Counted from the stretch's first letter, positions 1 through 7,457 are shown. The stretch: DNA of 42,207 nucleotides from Bacillota bacterium (GCA_021846505.1 JAJZWV010000033.1:1-42207), one strand, 5' to 3'. The notes: a model not told the origin generated them from the letters alone. Numbers and translations: made by a program.

Positions 1-1
1 G

Positions 2-127
2 GACATCCGGGCGTGGATCGCGGCGTGGAATGACCATCCCCGGCCCTATGTCTGGGTGAAGACGGCCGACCAAATCCTCGCGGCCCTCGCAAACTATTGC
101 AAGCGAATTAGCAATTCAGGACACTAG
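2..127 (+). CDS. IS630-family transposase, C-terminal fragment (5' end outside window)
   Basis: An open frame enters from the left edge and ends at TAG 125-127, giving 41 residues. The sequence runs DIRAWIAAWNDHP near its start and TADQILAALANYCKR near its end. This matches the usual C-terminus of IS630 transposases, where an N-x-x-P-x-P-F/Y-x-W motif is followed by K-T-A-D-x-I-L and a closing S-G-H tail. Only the last part of the DDE domain is present, so whether the element is intact cannot be judged. It lies just outside a decayed copy of an unrelated insertion sequence, so this side of the window is an accumulation site for mobile DNA. Confidence 0.75.
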   Translation, partial: DIRAWIAAWNDHPRPYVWVKTADQILAALANYCKRISNSGH

Positions 128-338
128 GAACACGGTGTGAACCGCCACCACCAGCCCCCGGTGCGCGTCACGGATGACGAGTGGCACCCCCGAGAGCCCC
201 GGCGCCGCCAGGTCCCGCAGACAGCCCGTCCAGAACTCCCGGGACTCGCTGGGCCCTACGTCGCACCCGAGCACCTTCCGGTCGCCCTAGCCGTTGGCAC
301 CGGCCGCCGCCGCGCGGGGCCGCCGGCGATCCGCCCCC

Positions 339-860
339 CTACACCACCTGGGCCACCATGCTGACGTGCTCCGGCGCGCGGGAGCAGCCTAGGATCTCCA
401 CACAGTCCACGCCTGGGGTGCCCAAGGAGGCGGCCCCTCGCTCCCAGGTCCTGTGTGCCCTGGCATCGATGAGGGCGACGACCGGGAAGTGGAGTCAGCC
501 ACCCCGGCAGCCTTGCGGACGGCGTTTGTGCGTTCGGCGGCCCCGGCCCATTCGCCGATCGCTTCCACCAGCCGGCGAATGGCGCCGCCGTCCACGGTGG
601 CGCCCAGCACGGGGTCCATTACGGCGGGCATCTGGTCGAAGGCACCCACACCATCAGCGCGGGCAGGAGCGTGGGCGTCCCGAGTGCCCAAGCCGCGTCG
701 GCCGGCGTCCAGCCCCCATGGCCCGCGAGACACACGAAATACGCCCACCGCAGCGCACACGGCCCCACCAGCTCACCAGCGTGCGCGACCGCACCCCGCC
801 CCAGGGGTCCGCGACCCCGCACATCGCGCTGGCCGGCGTGGCGCACCGCTCAGCCCCCAA
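339..860 (-). pseudogene. Unrecognised decayed reading frame on the minus strand
   Basis: Three minus-strand frames can be joined into protein-like sequence with frameshifts between them. The order is a hydrophobic piece (ALRWAYFVCLAGHGGWT), a piece with VDGGAIRRLVEAIGEWAG, then VVALIDARAHRTWERGAA and a tail ending HVSMVAQVV before TAG at 339-341. I do not recognise the family. The last piece vaguely recalls a B12-binding fold, but this is not strong enough to name. The stretch lies between the IS630 fragment and the transposase remnant and has no ribosome binding site that I can defend. Chance coding potential in very GC-rich DNA is the main alternative. Confidence 0.2.
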
Positions 861-914
861 GGTGGCCCCCGCGGCCAGCAGCCCGGTGCCCACGGGCGCG
901 AGCGCGGCTTGGGT

Positions 915-2069
915 CGCCCCTTCCCAGGTCGCCCGCGCCTCCGGGCCAGCCGCGAGGTGGCACGTGTGCGTGCGAGCCCTCACCCAGGGGCTCGCACGCA
1001 ACCGGGCGTGGGACCACAGTCGCGTCATGGGCCGCCGCGTCCTCGCCGTGGATGGGGTCGCACTGGTATCGAGCCAGTCCGTGTCCTGCGCCGAATGCTC
1101 GCGCCGCGAGCTGGACGGCGCCCCGGTCTACGCGCACAAGAGCGTCGTGGCCAGCCGGGCGAGCGCCGTGCCAACGGTGCTCGATTGGGAGCCGTAGCGG
1201 CCGGCCGACGGGGACGCGAAGAGTGAGGCGAGTAGCGCGCCTCCTCGGCGTGTTTCATCACCAAATTGGCGCCGTGGTCGCGGGTGCGGTCTATCGCACG
1301 CGGCCGTTTCTGACCGCGGTCCGGCCCACCGGCTGGGAGGCGGTGGCGCGCATGAGGAACACGCGGCTCAGCATCGCGCAAGATGCCATGGGGCCCTTGC
1401 CGCAGGCCACCCCGGTGGTCTGGCGCACGGGACGGCGGCAGGCCCCGATTCTATGGCACTTCCCGGCGCCGGAGTAGCCCCGATCGCGGGTCTGCACCTC
1501 GTGTACTGGCCGCGGTCGGCCCGGGTCCACCCCCGGGAGCCATCCCCGGCGGATGCGTACCACGTGGGCATGGCCCTGAGCGCGCCCGATGCATGCTGGT
1601 CGGCGGAAACGATCTAGCCGATCTAGCGGCACCGGCGGGAGTGAGGAACATGGCGTCGTTCGGCGCGGGCAGTCGGCCTGGCCGTGGGGCCACTGCTGCG
1701 GCCCCACGGCGGCACGGATCGAGGCGCTGACCGGGATGCCATTTCGGGGCGATGACGCTATGGGTCTGGTGGAGCTGCCGCCAGCGTGCCGCCGCGCCGC
1801 GGGCGCGCGCGGTGCCCGAATGCGCGGTTGGAGGGGGCGCGTGACGCAGTGGGCCACCGGTGGATCGATTTGACGACAGGGTTTGGCACCGCGCCCTAAC
1901 GAGAGCGCGCCGCAGCACGGGTCTGCTCATGCGGCGGCAGTTTCCGTCCGCACGGCTCGCCGCGCGTCGAATCGATGCGATCCACGGGTCCGAACCTTCC
2001 GCGTGACGTGAGCAGGCAGAGCACGGCACGATGCGGCGGCCCGCTCAATCGATGGCTGAGGAGTTTCTG
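915..2069 (+). mobile_element. Decayed, 5'-truncated copy of the insertion sequence at 4153-5718
   Basis: The right end is recognisable at 2056-2069, CTGAGGAGTTTCTG, which differs by one base from the right inverted repeat of the intact element (CTGAGGAGCTTCTG). The transposase remnant precedes it. I find no counterpart of the left repeat between 1 and 1000, and similarity to the intact copy fades at about 915, so the left part was lost by deletion or replaced. The remnant ends only about 20 bases before the tRNA-Leu promoter. Confidence 0.65.
950..1899 (+). pseudogene. DDE transposase pseudogene, frameshifted relative of the 4334-5548 transposase
   Basis: Three frames carry successive blocks that align with the intact transposase further right. 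LARNRAWDHSRV and VLAVDGVALVSSQ (about 990-1075) match LARNRVWDQSRV and VVAVDGVEWFATR. GVFHHQIGAVVAGAVYRTRPF (about 1250-1310) matches the AFHHHIDVVVADAEY block. RRGQSAWPWGHCCG (about 1665-1705) matches RRGQSGWALGHCFG, and the end GFGTAP-stop (1882-1899) matches FGTAS-stop. The second catalytic Asp (VADAEY) has become VAGAVY, and several frameshifts and stops separate the blocks. It cannot encode an active enzyme. The degree of decay implies an insertion much older than that of the intact copy. Confidence 0.8.
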
Positions 2070-2086
2070 GAGCCGGGTTCCGCGCA

Positions 2087-2115
2087 TTGCGGCCGCACTG
2101 CAGTCCTGGTATAAT
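2087..2115 (+). promoter_or_regulatory. Sigma-70/SigA-type promoter of tRNA-Leu
   Basis: TTGCGG at 2087-2092 and a consensus TATAAT at 2110-2115 are separated by exactly 17 bases. Transcription would begin near 2121-2123, three to five bases before the mature tRNA start. Confidence 0.75.
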
Positions 2116-2125
2116 CAGCGTGGTT

Positions 2126-2213
2126 GCCGAAGTGGCGGAATTGGCAGACGCGCGCGACTCAAAATCGCGTGTGGCAACACCACGTGCCGGTTCGAGTCCG
2201 GCCTTCGGCACCA
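2126..2213 (+). tRNA. tRNA-Leu (anticodon CAA), CCA end encoded
   Basis: A full cloverleaf can be drawn. The acceptor stem GCCGAAG (2126-2132) pairs with CTTCGGC (2203-2209), followed by discriminator A and encoded CCA (2210-2213). The anticodon stem CGCGA/TCGCG encloses the loop CTCAAAA, giving anticodon CAA, which reads UUG. The long variable arm (GTGGCAACACCAC region) is typical of the class II tRNAs Leu and Ser, and GGTTCGAGTCC is the T-arm. A T-rich run (2215-2224) follows directly. The convergent prenyltransferase gene stops at 2231. Confidence 0.96.
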
Positions 2214-2230
2214 GTTTTTGTTTGCGGGCG

Positions 2231-3172
2231 CTACCCGATGCCCAGCCCAAACAGCACGGCATAGCCTAGGGCGTGCAGAACCGCCAAGCCCTTCAGCAGC
2301 CAGTCGCGGACATTGCGATCCCGAGGGTCGTTCACGCGGGTGCCTATCGCCACCACGCCTGACACGATGGCAATGGCACAGGACCACCAAAGCCGGGGCG
2401 ACAGCGTGCAGGCGGCCGCGGCGGCCAGCACGGCGGCCAAGGCCGAGTACATCGCAGGCACCTCGGCGCCGGCCCGCCCATACACGCGCTGCCAGGTTGC
2501 GGGGGTGGTGCGCTTAGGCGGGGTGGCCTGCCAATCCGCGTCGATATCCACCACGTGATGCTGCATCACCGAGGCATTGCAGATGACGCCTTGCAAAACG
2601 CCCACGGCCACCAGCACCATCGACACCTGCTCGCCCACCGCCCACCCCGCCGCCAGCACGCCCAGGATCATCGGCGGAAAAATGCCGAGCCACTCACCCA
2701 GCAGCGGCCGGTAGCAGAGCCGCGCCGGAGGCAAGCTGTACAGCACCGCGGACGCGAGCGCCACCATGCCCATGGCACCCATCGCCGCGCCGCGCCAGCT
2801 GGCCAGCCACGCCAGCAGCGCAAGCCCTGCCACCGCAGCCACAACCACCAAGCGCATGAGCCCCGCCGGGGTGACGAGCCCCTGCCGCAACGCCCGCGAC
2901 CCCCCCAGATAATTGCCCACGTTGACCTGATCAGTGCCCGAGTCCCAGTCGTACAGGTCATTCAAGCCGTGGGTGACGTAGCCCTGCAGCAAAATACCTC
3001 CCACCAGCACCGCCGCTAGGGCGAGAGGCCACCCCGGCAGCACCCGCGGCGCCCATAGGGCCCCGAGCGCCACCGTCGACGCTGTCCACGTCACCAGCTG
3101 TACCGGCCGCCCAACTCTCATCGCAGCTTCACCCCACCGTGCCGGGTGGGCGTGCTTCAGTTGAATCGCCAT
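2231..3172 (-). CDS. UbiA-family prenyltransferase (MenA-like)
   Basis: This is an integral-membrane enzyme of 313 residues with about eight hydrophobic helices. It should transfer a polyprenyl chain from its diphosphate to an aromatic or related acceptor at the cytoplasmic face of the membrane. Two Asp-rich motifs that bind Mg-prenyl-diphosphate are visible: NDLYDWDSGTD in the first third and DIDADWQATPPKRTTP in the second half, the latter typical of UbiA/MenA proteins. GGSRALRQGL follows the first motif, as in menaquinone-type enzymes. The start MAIQLKH at 3172 is preceded by GGAGG with good spacing; a longer frame reaches 3244 but lacks such a site. The gene stands alone, convergent with tRNA-Leu. 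The exact acceptor (dihydroxynaphthoate or another) cannot be fixed because no menaquinone genes adjoin it. Confidence 0.85.
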   Translation of the reverse strand: MAIQLKHAHPARWGEAAMRVGRPVQLVTWTASTVALGALWAPRVLPGWPLALAAVLVGGILLQGYVTHGLNDLYDWDSGTDQVNVGNYLGGSRALRQGLVTPAGLMRLVVVAAVAGLALLAWLASWRGAAMGAMGMVALASAVLYSLPPARLCYRPLLGEWLGIFPPMILGVLAAGWAVGEQVSMVLVAVGVLQGVICNASVMQHHVVDIDADWQATPPKRTTPATWQRVYGRAGAEVPAMYSALAAVLAAAAACTLSPRLWWSCAIAIVSGVVAIGTRVNDPRDRNVRDWLLKGLAVLHALGYAVLFGLGIG

Positions 3173-3375
3173 CGCGCTTCCTCCGTACTTCTTTCGTACT
3201 TCTCTCGGGCCTCGTTCATGTGTCTCACCAGCGTGCGACACCACTCACGCCCAGCCCCTCCAGCCTAGGCCGCGAGCCTCCCCCTTCTTCCAGTGTACTT
3301 CCGATGGCTACCCACGGGGGGTCCAAGCCCCAGGTGCTCCCGGCACTGCCCTTTCCTGCTCCGCCAGGGGCGCGG

Positions 3376-3404
3376 TTGACAATCGGAGAAAGGAGTAGGG
3401 TAAT
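3376..3404 (+). promoter_or_regulatory. Candidate promoter for the Yx4D lipoprotein gene
   Basis: A perfect TTGACA at 3376-3381 is followed after 17 bases by GGTAAT (3399-3404). The start codon of the lipoprotein lies about 60 bases downstream. The -10 element is imperfect (4 of 6 consensus bases). Confidence 0.5.
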
Positions 3405-3467
3405 GAGGCCGGAGGAAGGCTGTGGCTAGCCCGCCACGCCTGGTCACCATGAAAGGGGTGATTTACC

Positions 3468-4019
3468 GTGTGGTTTCACAAGTTGACATCGCATCGCGGG
3501 GCCGCCGTAGCGGTTGCGCTGGGAGTGGCACTGTTGGCCGCGGGATGCGGCACGGCCGCCGCCAAGGGGCCAGCCAAGGCACCCGCCAAAGCCAGCGCCG
3601 CCAGCGCGGTGACCGCGTCGGTCCGCATCGGCCACGCCACCGTCAAAGGCAAGTCCATCCAAGTCCTGACGAATTCCCAGGGCATGACCCTCTACTGGGA
3701 AACCGCAGACACGGCCACCACCAGCCACTGCACCGGCAGTTGCGCCACGCTGTGGCCACCGCTACTGAGCAGCCACAAGACCCTCTCCAGCCCAACAGGC
3801 CTCACCAAGGCGTGGGCGGTTGTCAAGGACGGCAATGGGAACCAGGTGTCTTACGATGGGCATCTCCTATACACCTACAGTGGGGACACCGCACCGGGCC
3901 AGGCCAATGGAGAAGGCTTGTTCGGCAAGTGGACCGTGGCCACGCCCAGCATGGTGTCGACCCTAAGTGCCAGCAGCAGTTCCGGCAGTGGAGGCAGTGG
4001 CTCCGGCGGCGGCTGGTAA
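3468..4019 (+). CDS. Secreted lipoprotein with Yx4D repeats (COG4315-like)
   Basis: The 183-residue protein begins with a lipoprotein signal peptide: a basic start, a hydrophobic run and the lipobox LAAGC, with acylated Cys27. An Ala/Lys-rich linker follows, then two copies of the domain of unknown function known for a Yx(F/W/Y)xxD motif. The first has YWETAD and the characteristic SHCTGSCATLWPPL pair of cysteines; the second has YTYSGD. The C-terminus is a Ser/Gly tail ending GGGW. The start is GTG at 3468, seven bases after AAAGGGG. The family is widespread in surface proteins of Gram-positive and acidophilic bacteria. No reaction is established, and a redox or metal-related role is only a guess. 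A strong terminator follows, so the gene is monocistronic. Confidence 0.85.
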   Translation: MWFHKLTSHRGAAVAVALGVALLAAGCGTAAAKGPAKAPAKASAASAVTASVRIGHATVKGKSIQVLTNSQGMTLYWETADTATTSHCTGSCATLWPPLLSSHKTLSSPTGLTKAWAVVKDGNGNQVSYDGHLLYTYSGDTAPGQANGEGLFGKWTVATPSMVSTLSASSSSGSGGSGSGGGW

Positions 4020-4038
4020 AAACCGCGGCTCCATCGGC

Positions 4039-4074
4039 ACAGGGACTGGCACACGCCAGTCCCTGTCTCGTTCT
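4039..4074 (+). terminator. Intrinsic terminator after the Yx4D lipoprotein gene
   Basis: Perfect 11-bp inverted repeat: CAGGGACTGGC (4040-4050) pairs with GCCAGTCCCTG (4055-4065) around the loop ACAC. A pyrimidine-rich tail TCTCGTTCT follows. It starts about 20 bases after the stop codon. Confidence 0.8.
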
Positions 4075-4152
4075 GCATCGCCTTGGATAAAGGCCCGGCT
4101 GCGGGACTCTCGGCTCCGCCCCCCACCTTCTCTGACTGCCGGCCTGGAGCTG

Positions 4153-5718
4153 CAGAAGCTCCTCAGTGAAAATGGGCTTTAAGCCCCGCGGGGCATGATC
4201 CGCGGCGGGCCGTGGGGCGGGAACAGGCCCCAGGTATGAAGGCCACCTTTCTACCAGTTTGTGGAGGGCTGGCCGGGTGGGATCGCGAAACACCTCCCCA
4301 GAGTGCTGCAAACGCCCCAGGAGGTGTTCCGTGATGCGCTCATTCCTGCGCGCTGCCACCAGAATATTCCGGATTACGGCGTGGGTCAAGACCCTGCCGG
4401 TCCCCGTGTCCGGCAGCCCCTATGGGCCCCGCGTGTGCGTGCTGCTCTGGTGGGCCGGCGCCCTGTTGCGGGTCCCCAGCGCGGAACCGCTCGAGCGGTG
4501 GGGGCGGGCGGGGCGGCTCCGCTGCCTCGCCCGCCCCCACCCCAGTGCCGATACGCTCCGGCGGCATCTGGACGCGGTGCCCCCCGCAGTCTGGCACGCC
4601 TACCTGCGCCGCCGGGCCCAGCGGCTGGCGAGGAATCGGGTGTGGGACCAGAGCCGGGTGGCGGGGTATCGGGTCGTGGCCGTCGATGGCGTGGAGTGGT
4701 TCGCCACGCGGGCCCAGAGTTGTGGGGACTGCACGCGGCGGGTGGTCCAGGGCGTGACCGAGTCGCACAAACGTGTCGTCGCGAGCCTCGTGGGCGCCAT
4801 CCCGATGGCACTGGCCTGGGAAACCCAACGGCCCGCGGACGGCACGGCCAAGAGCGAGGCGGAGTGGCGCGCGGTCCAGCGCCTGTTCGCCCGGTTGGCG
4901 CGAGCCTTCCACCACCACATCGACGTGGTGGTGGCCGACGCGGAGTACTGCACCCCGGTGTTTCTGCAGACCGCGCCGGGCTATGGTGGGGACGCCGTGG
5001 TCCGGTTGAAAAATGAACGGTTGACGATCTGGCAGGGTGCGCAGGGCTTGTTGAAAGTCACGCCGCCGGTGCTGTACCGGGCGACCCCGCACGTGATCCT
5101 GGGGATCTGGGATCTCCCCGACCTCGCCGGGGGCGTCCTCACCGGCCTACGGGTCGTGGTGTGGCAACGGTGGGACCACCGGCCCGGCCGCCCCCGGGAG
5201 GACGACCCGTTCCACACGGGCTTCGCGGTGACGACGGCGGGCCCCGGCATGACGGCCGAGGCGGTGTACACCATCATGCGGCACCGCGGGGAGGAAGAAA
5301 ACTGCATTCTTCGGCGGGGCCAGTCGGGCTGGGCGCTGGGGCACTGCTTTGGGCACACGCCGGCGCTGATCGCGGCCCTGATTGGCTTACAGCTCGGCGC
5401 GATGACGTTGTGGGCCTGGTGGGGGTACCGCCAGCGGGTCGCGCGGCCGGGGTCCGTGCCGCCCGAATGTGCGCGCATTGAGACGGCGCGGAAGGAGCTG
5501 GCGCGGATGCGGACCGACTGGACCGCGCAGTTCGGCACGGCGTCCTAAGGACGGCCGATGCCGCGCGCCGTGTGGCCGGCGCCGGGCTGCGGGTGACGGA
5601 CGGTGGCGTCGCCGCGCCCCTTATGGCGAATCGCGGCCCCGGCCCAGCGTCGTCGCGGCCGATGCGCTCGGTAGAGCGCCTGTGCTACCCACCGTTAAAA
5701 TCGGCTGAGGAGCTTCTG
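4153..5718 (+). mobile_element. Complete insertion sequence, 1566 bp, 14-bp terminal inverted repeats
   Basis: The left end CAGAAGCTCCTCAG (4153-4166) is the perfect complement of the right end CTGAGGAGCTTCTG (5705-5718). The element carries one transposase gene and is bounded by 9-bp direct repeats. The element has no passenger gene. It interrupts the intergenic space between the Yx4D lipoprotein and the small secreted peptide. Untranslated parts inside the element (about 4167-4318 and 5549-5704) show no other gene that I can support. A decayed relative lies at 915-2069. Confidence 0.85.
4334..5548 (+). CDS. DDE transposase of the insertion sequence (IS4-like/unclassified group)
   Basis: The 404-residue enzyme should cut and join the ends of the element. 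The catalytic triad is visible: the first Asp in VVAVDGVEWF, the second in VVVADAEY, and the Glu in the MRHRGEEENCI segment. The block after the first Asp (SCGDCTRR, then HKRVVASLVG) resembles a transposase group common in thermophilic Firmicutes, where the motif is DGTE..S....CP.C...H..V.A. The C-terminal GWALGHCFGH segment fits the same group. ATG 4334 is chosen because AGGAGGTG ends seven bases upstream; GTG 4331 and a weak TTG at 4259 are alternatives. The frame is intact and flanked by clean inverted repeats, so the gene is probably functional. Confidence 0.85.
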   Translation: MRSFLRAATRIFRITAWVKTLPVPVSGSPYGPRVCVLLWWAGALLRVPSAEPLERWGRAGRLRCLARPHPSADTLRRHLDAVPPAVWHAYLRRRAQRLARNRVWDQSRVAGYRVVAVDGVEWFATRAQSCGDCTRRVVQGVTESHKRVVASLVGAIPMALAWETQRPADGTAKSEAEWRAVQRLFARLARAFHHHIDVVVADAEYCTPVFLQTAPGYGGDAVVRLKNERLTIWQGAQGLLKVTPPVLYRATPHVILGIWDLPDLAGGVLTGLRVVVWQRWDHRPGRPREDDPFHTGFAVTTAGPGMTAEAVYTIMRHRGEEENCILRRGQSGWALGHCFGHTPALIAALIGLQLGAMTLWAWWGYRQRVARPGSVPPECARIETARKELARMRTDWTAQFGTAS

Positions 5719-5735
5719 CTGGAGCTGGCCCACGC

Positions 5736-5764
5736 TTGACGTTGGGATTTGTTTGCAGGATGAT
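5736..5764 (+). promoter_or_regulatory. Candidate promoter for the small secreted peptide gene
   Basis: TTGACG (5736-5741) and GATGAT (5759-5764) are 17 bases apart. They sit just outside the right end of the insertion sequence and about 70 bases before the peptide start. The -10 matches at four of six positions. Confidence 0.4.
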
Positions 5765-5835
5765 TTTCCTTGGGCTTCGCATCCACATGGTCTAAGAGCG
5801 CCGGCAGGGAAAGTGCCCTGGATAAGGAGGATATC

Positions 5836-6036
5836 ATGAAGACAACAAGCTGGATCCGCCGGCTCCTTCCGGTGGGCTTGGGATTCGGCATTATGCTGGC
5901 GGCCGGCACCATCACGTTTGCCGCGGCGTCCCCGCACCTGGTTTCGCCCGGCCCCTGCGCAACCCACACCAATCCCGCCGAGACAACCCCGGGTCCCGTT
6001 GGCGGCGGTGGATCCGGCGGGTCCGGCGGCTGCTAA
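5836..6036 (+). CDS. Small secreted Gly-rich protein, 66 residues
   Basis: I do not recognise a family. The start ATG 5836 follows a near-perfect AAGGAGG five to six bases upstream, which argues strongly that it is translated. The product has a signal peptide (MKTTSWIRRLLP, then a hydrophobic segment to about residue 29, with a plausible cut after TFAAA). The mature part is short, about 35 residues, rich in Pro, Thr and Gly, with one Cys in SPGPCATH and another as the last residue after GGGGSGGSGG. The two cysteines could form a disulfide or be crosslinking or metal points. Its own terminator follows, and a membrane thioredoxin-fold gene comes next on the same strand. That suggests, but does not prove, thiol chemistry outside the cell. 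Confidence 0.7.
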   Translation: MKTTSWIRRLLPVGLGFGIMLAAGTITFAAASPHLVSPGPCATHTNPAETTPGPVGGGGSGGSGGC

Positions 6037-6047
6037 TGCACGGACGT

Positions 6048-6081
6048 GGGCGAGCGGCGATGGCTGCCCGCCCTTTTTCTT
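6048..6081 (+). terminator. Intrinsic terminator after the small secreted protein
   Basis: GGGCG (6048-6052) pairs with CGCCC (6069-6073), with further pairing possible inside (AGC/GCT or GGC/GCC). TTTTTCTT follows immediately. Confidence 0.65.
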
Positions 6082-6146
6082 GAGGACAGCCTCGACGCCT
6101 GCCGGCTGACGCGGCCGGCGGCCCTCCCGCGAAAGGAGCCGGGTCG

Positions 6147-6803
6147 ATGAGCACCAACCACTCCCCCGCCGCACCGACGAGGACAGCCTGGTGGCTCGCG
6201 GCCGCTGGCGGCATTCTCCTCGGGGTCCTGGCCGGCTGGTACCTCTCACATCGGGCCACGGCGGCCGCGTCAGTCGGCCCAGCCCCCTGGGTCGTGGGGA
6301 ACCCCATGCCGCGCGGCGGCGTGGTGAACCTAGCCGGCCAACACGTAGCGCTGGCGCGGGGCAAGCAGGGGACGGTCGTGATTCTCATGGCCACCTGGTG
6401 CTTGTACTGCGCGTATTTGGATCGCTACGATGTGCCGGTGCTGGCCGCAACACCGGGCCTCGCGATTGACATTGTGGACACGGACGTGGGCGGCGGCATT
6501 GCCGCGTCCGGGCCTCTCTCTCCGCCTTTTGGGGGCGTAGACCACTTCGGGCTGCCGGAGACGACCGCGCAGGAGCGGCACACCTTGGCCACGTACGCCC
6601 GCCGATTTGGCATCCTCCATGATGCGCACTTCTATGTCGCGCTGCCCGCCGCGCAGCACGCATGGGCTCCGTCCAAGTTTCCCACGCTGGTGGCCGTAGA
6701 CCCCTCCGGGCAGGTGGTCGATGTCCACCCGGGCACCGGAGACATTACGTGGGCCACCCTGTGGCTCGCGAACCAGCTAGGCATCGGGCCCCATCGCACA
6801 TGA
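6147..6803 (+). CDS. Membrane-anchored thioredoxin-fold protein with CLYC motif
   Basis: The 218-residue protein has a short cytoplasmic start, one membrane segment (about residues 14-33) and an external domain. In that domain a TlpA/thioredoxin pattern is seen: VVILMATWCLYCAYLDRY with Cys85-x-x-Cys88, and a likely cis-Pro at residue 179 in SKFPTLVAVDPSG. It should act as an extracytoplasmic thiol-disulfide oxidoreductase, either reducing or forming disulfides in exported proteins. A 40-residue insertion between these motifs is Gly/Pro-rich and unusual. GAAAGGAG precedes ATG 6147 with normal spacing. The gene follows the Cys-containing secreted peptide and converges on the secretion operon, whose products are few in Cys, so a functional link to that operon is not evident. 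Confidence 0.75.
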   Translation: MSTNHSPAAPTRTAWWLAAAGGILLGVLAGWYLSHRATAAASVGPAPWVVGNPMPRGGVVNLAGQHVALARGKQGTVVILMATWCLYCAYLDRYDVPVLAATPGLAIDIVDTDVGGGIAASGPLSPPFGGVDHFGLPETTAQERHTLATYARRFGILHDAHFYVALPAAQHAWAPSKFPTLVAVDPSGQVVDVHPGTGDITWATLWLANQLGIGPHRT

Positions 6804-6814
6804 CGCGCGGGCAG

Positions 6815-6833
6815 GGGCGGCGCACCGCCGCCC
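6815..6833. terminator. Symmetric hairpin between convergent transcripts
   Basis: GGGCGGCG (6815-6822) pairs perfectly with CGCCGCCC (6826-6833) around a three-base loop. It lies between the ends of the thioredoxin-fold gene and the TadC-like gene and touches the stop codon of the latter. Neither side has a real T-run, so its role as a terminator is probable rather than certain. Confidence 0.45.
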
Positions 6834-7457
6834 TTACAGGGCCGACCAGGCCGACACTAGAAAACTGCCCAGCGGCACGACGAACACCACCAGCACCATC
6901 AGCAGGAGAGCGCCCGGCAGTGCCGCCGTCCAAAGGGGCCGCTTGGCTTCGCGCAGGCGCTCCTCCTGCGCCAGTCGCTCCCACAGCAACAGCCCCTGCG
7001 CGTGCGCGGCTTCGGCGTCGAGGCCATGCTCCCACGCGGTCCGCAGTAGCTGCGCCACTTGGCGCCCCTCCACGGAATTGTGCGCGCGGACGAACTCGTC
7101 CACCGCGCTCGCGTCGCCGGCCGACAGACGGTGCGCCAGGCCCAAGAGGGCCGCGCCCAGCAGTGTCGGGGGTGCGGCCTCCTCAATGGCCGCCAGCAGC
7201 GGAATGCCCGACGACGCCAACAGCGCCACCCCCTGCCAGAAGCGGCACAGTGCCGCCCGCTCCTGCGCCGGCCCGAAGCTCTCCGGCAGCCACTGGAGGG
7301 CCACGAGCACCAACAGCCCCACCCCCAGCGGCACCAGGCCCGCGGCAACCCACAGCAAGGCCACGGCGCCCCACCAGACGCTGCGGCCCACGCGGCTGCC
7401 ACCGGTAGCCCATTCCGACCACAGCAGGACTGCCCCGCCGGCCAACACATCAGGCAT
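6834..7457 (-). CDS. TadC-like inner-membrane assembly protein (T2SSF domain)
   Basis: Last gene of the hybrid secretion operon; 207 residues. An N-terminal hydrophobic region (about 27-57) is followed by a cytoplasmic T2SSF/GspF domain. This contains FWQGVALLASSGIPLLAAIE, the usual start of the helical repeat, and GLDAEAAHAQGLL. A C-terminal membrane segment (about 183-200) closes the protein. Tad-type systems use a TadB-TadC pair as the inner-membrane platform on which the motor ATPase acts. The domain layout (membrane, cytoplasmic bundle, membrane) and the position directly after the TadB-like gene support the call. The start ATG overlaps the end of that gene by 8 bases. It is shorter than typical TadC (about 280-320 residues), having lost part of the N-terminus. 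Confidence 0.75.
   Translation of the reverse strand: MPDVLAGGAVLLWSEWATGGSRVGRSVWWGAVALLWVAAGLVPLGVGLLVLVALQWLPESFGPAQERAALCRFWQGVALLASSGIPLLAAIEEAAPPTLLGAALLGLAHRLSAGDASAVDEFVRAHNSVEGRQVAQLLRTAWEHGLDAEAAHAQGLLLWERLAQEERLREAKRPLWTAALPGALLLMVLVVFVVPLGSFLVSAWSAL

Larger units (their letters stand above)
4144..5727. repeat. 9-bp target-site duplication flanking the insertion sequence
   Basis: CTGGAGCTG occurs at 4144-4152, directly before the left inverted repeat, and again at 5719-5727, directly after the right one. Because the boundary bases are shared, the split may also be read as a 15-bp inverted repeat with a 7-bp duplication (TGGAGCT). Either reading shows a simple transposition event in the present chromosome that has not been rearranged since. 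Confidence 0.8.

Noticed and set aside
137-364. 75-codon plus-strand frame with VTDDEW near its start, recalling IS5-type transposases
   Set aside because: Only the short TDDEW word resembles the family; the rest is Pro/Arg-rich GC-driven sequence with no ribosome binding site.
2214-2225. T-rich run after tRNA-Leu as a terminator
   Set aside because: There is no separate hairpin before it apart from the tRNA acceptor stem itself, so I do not list it.
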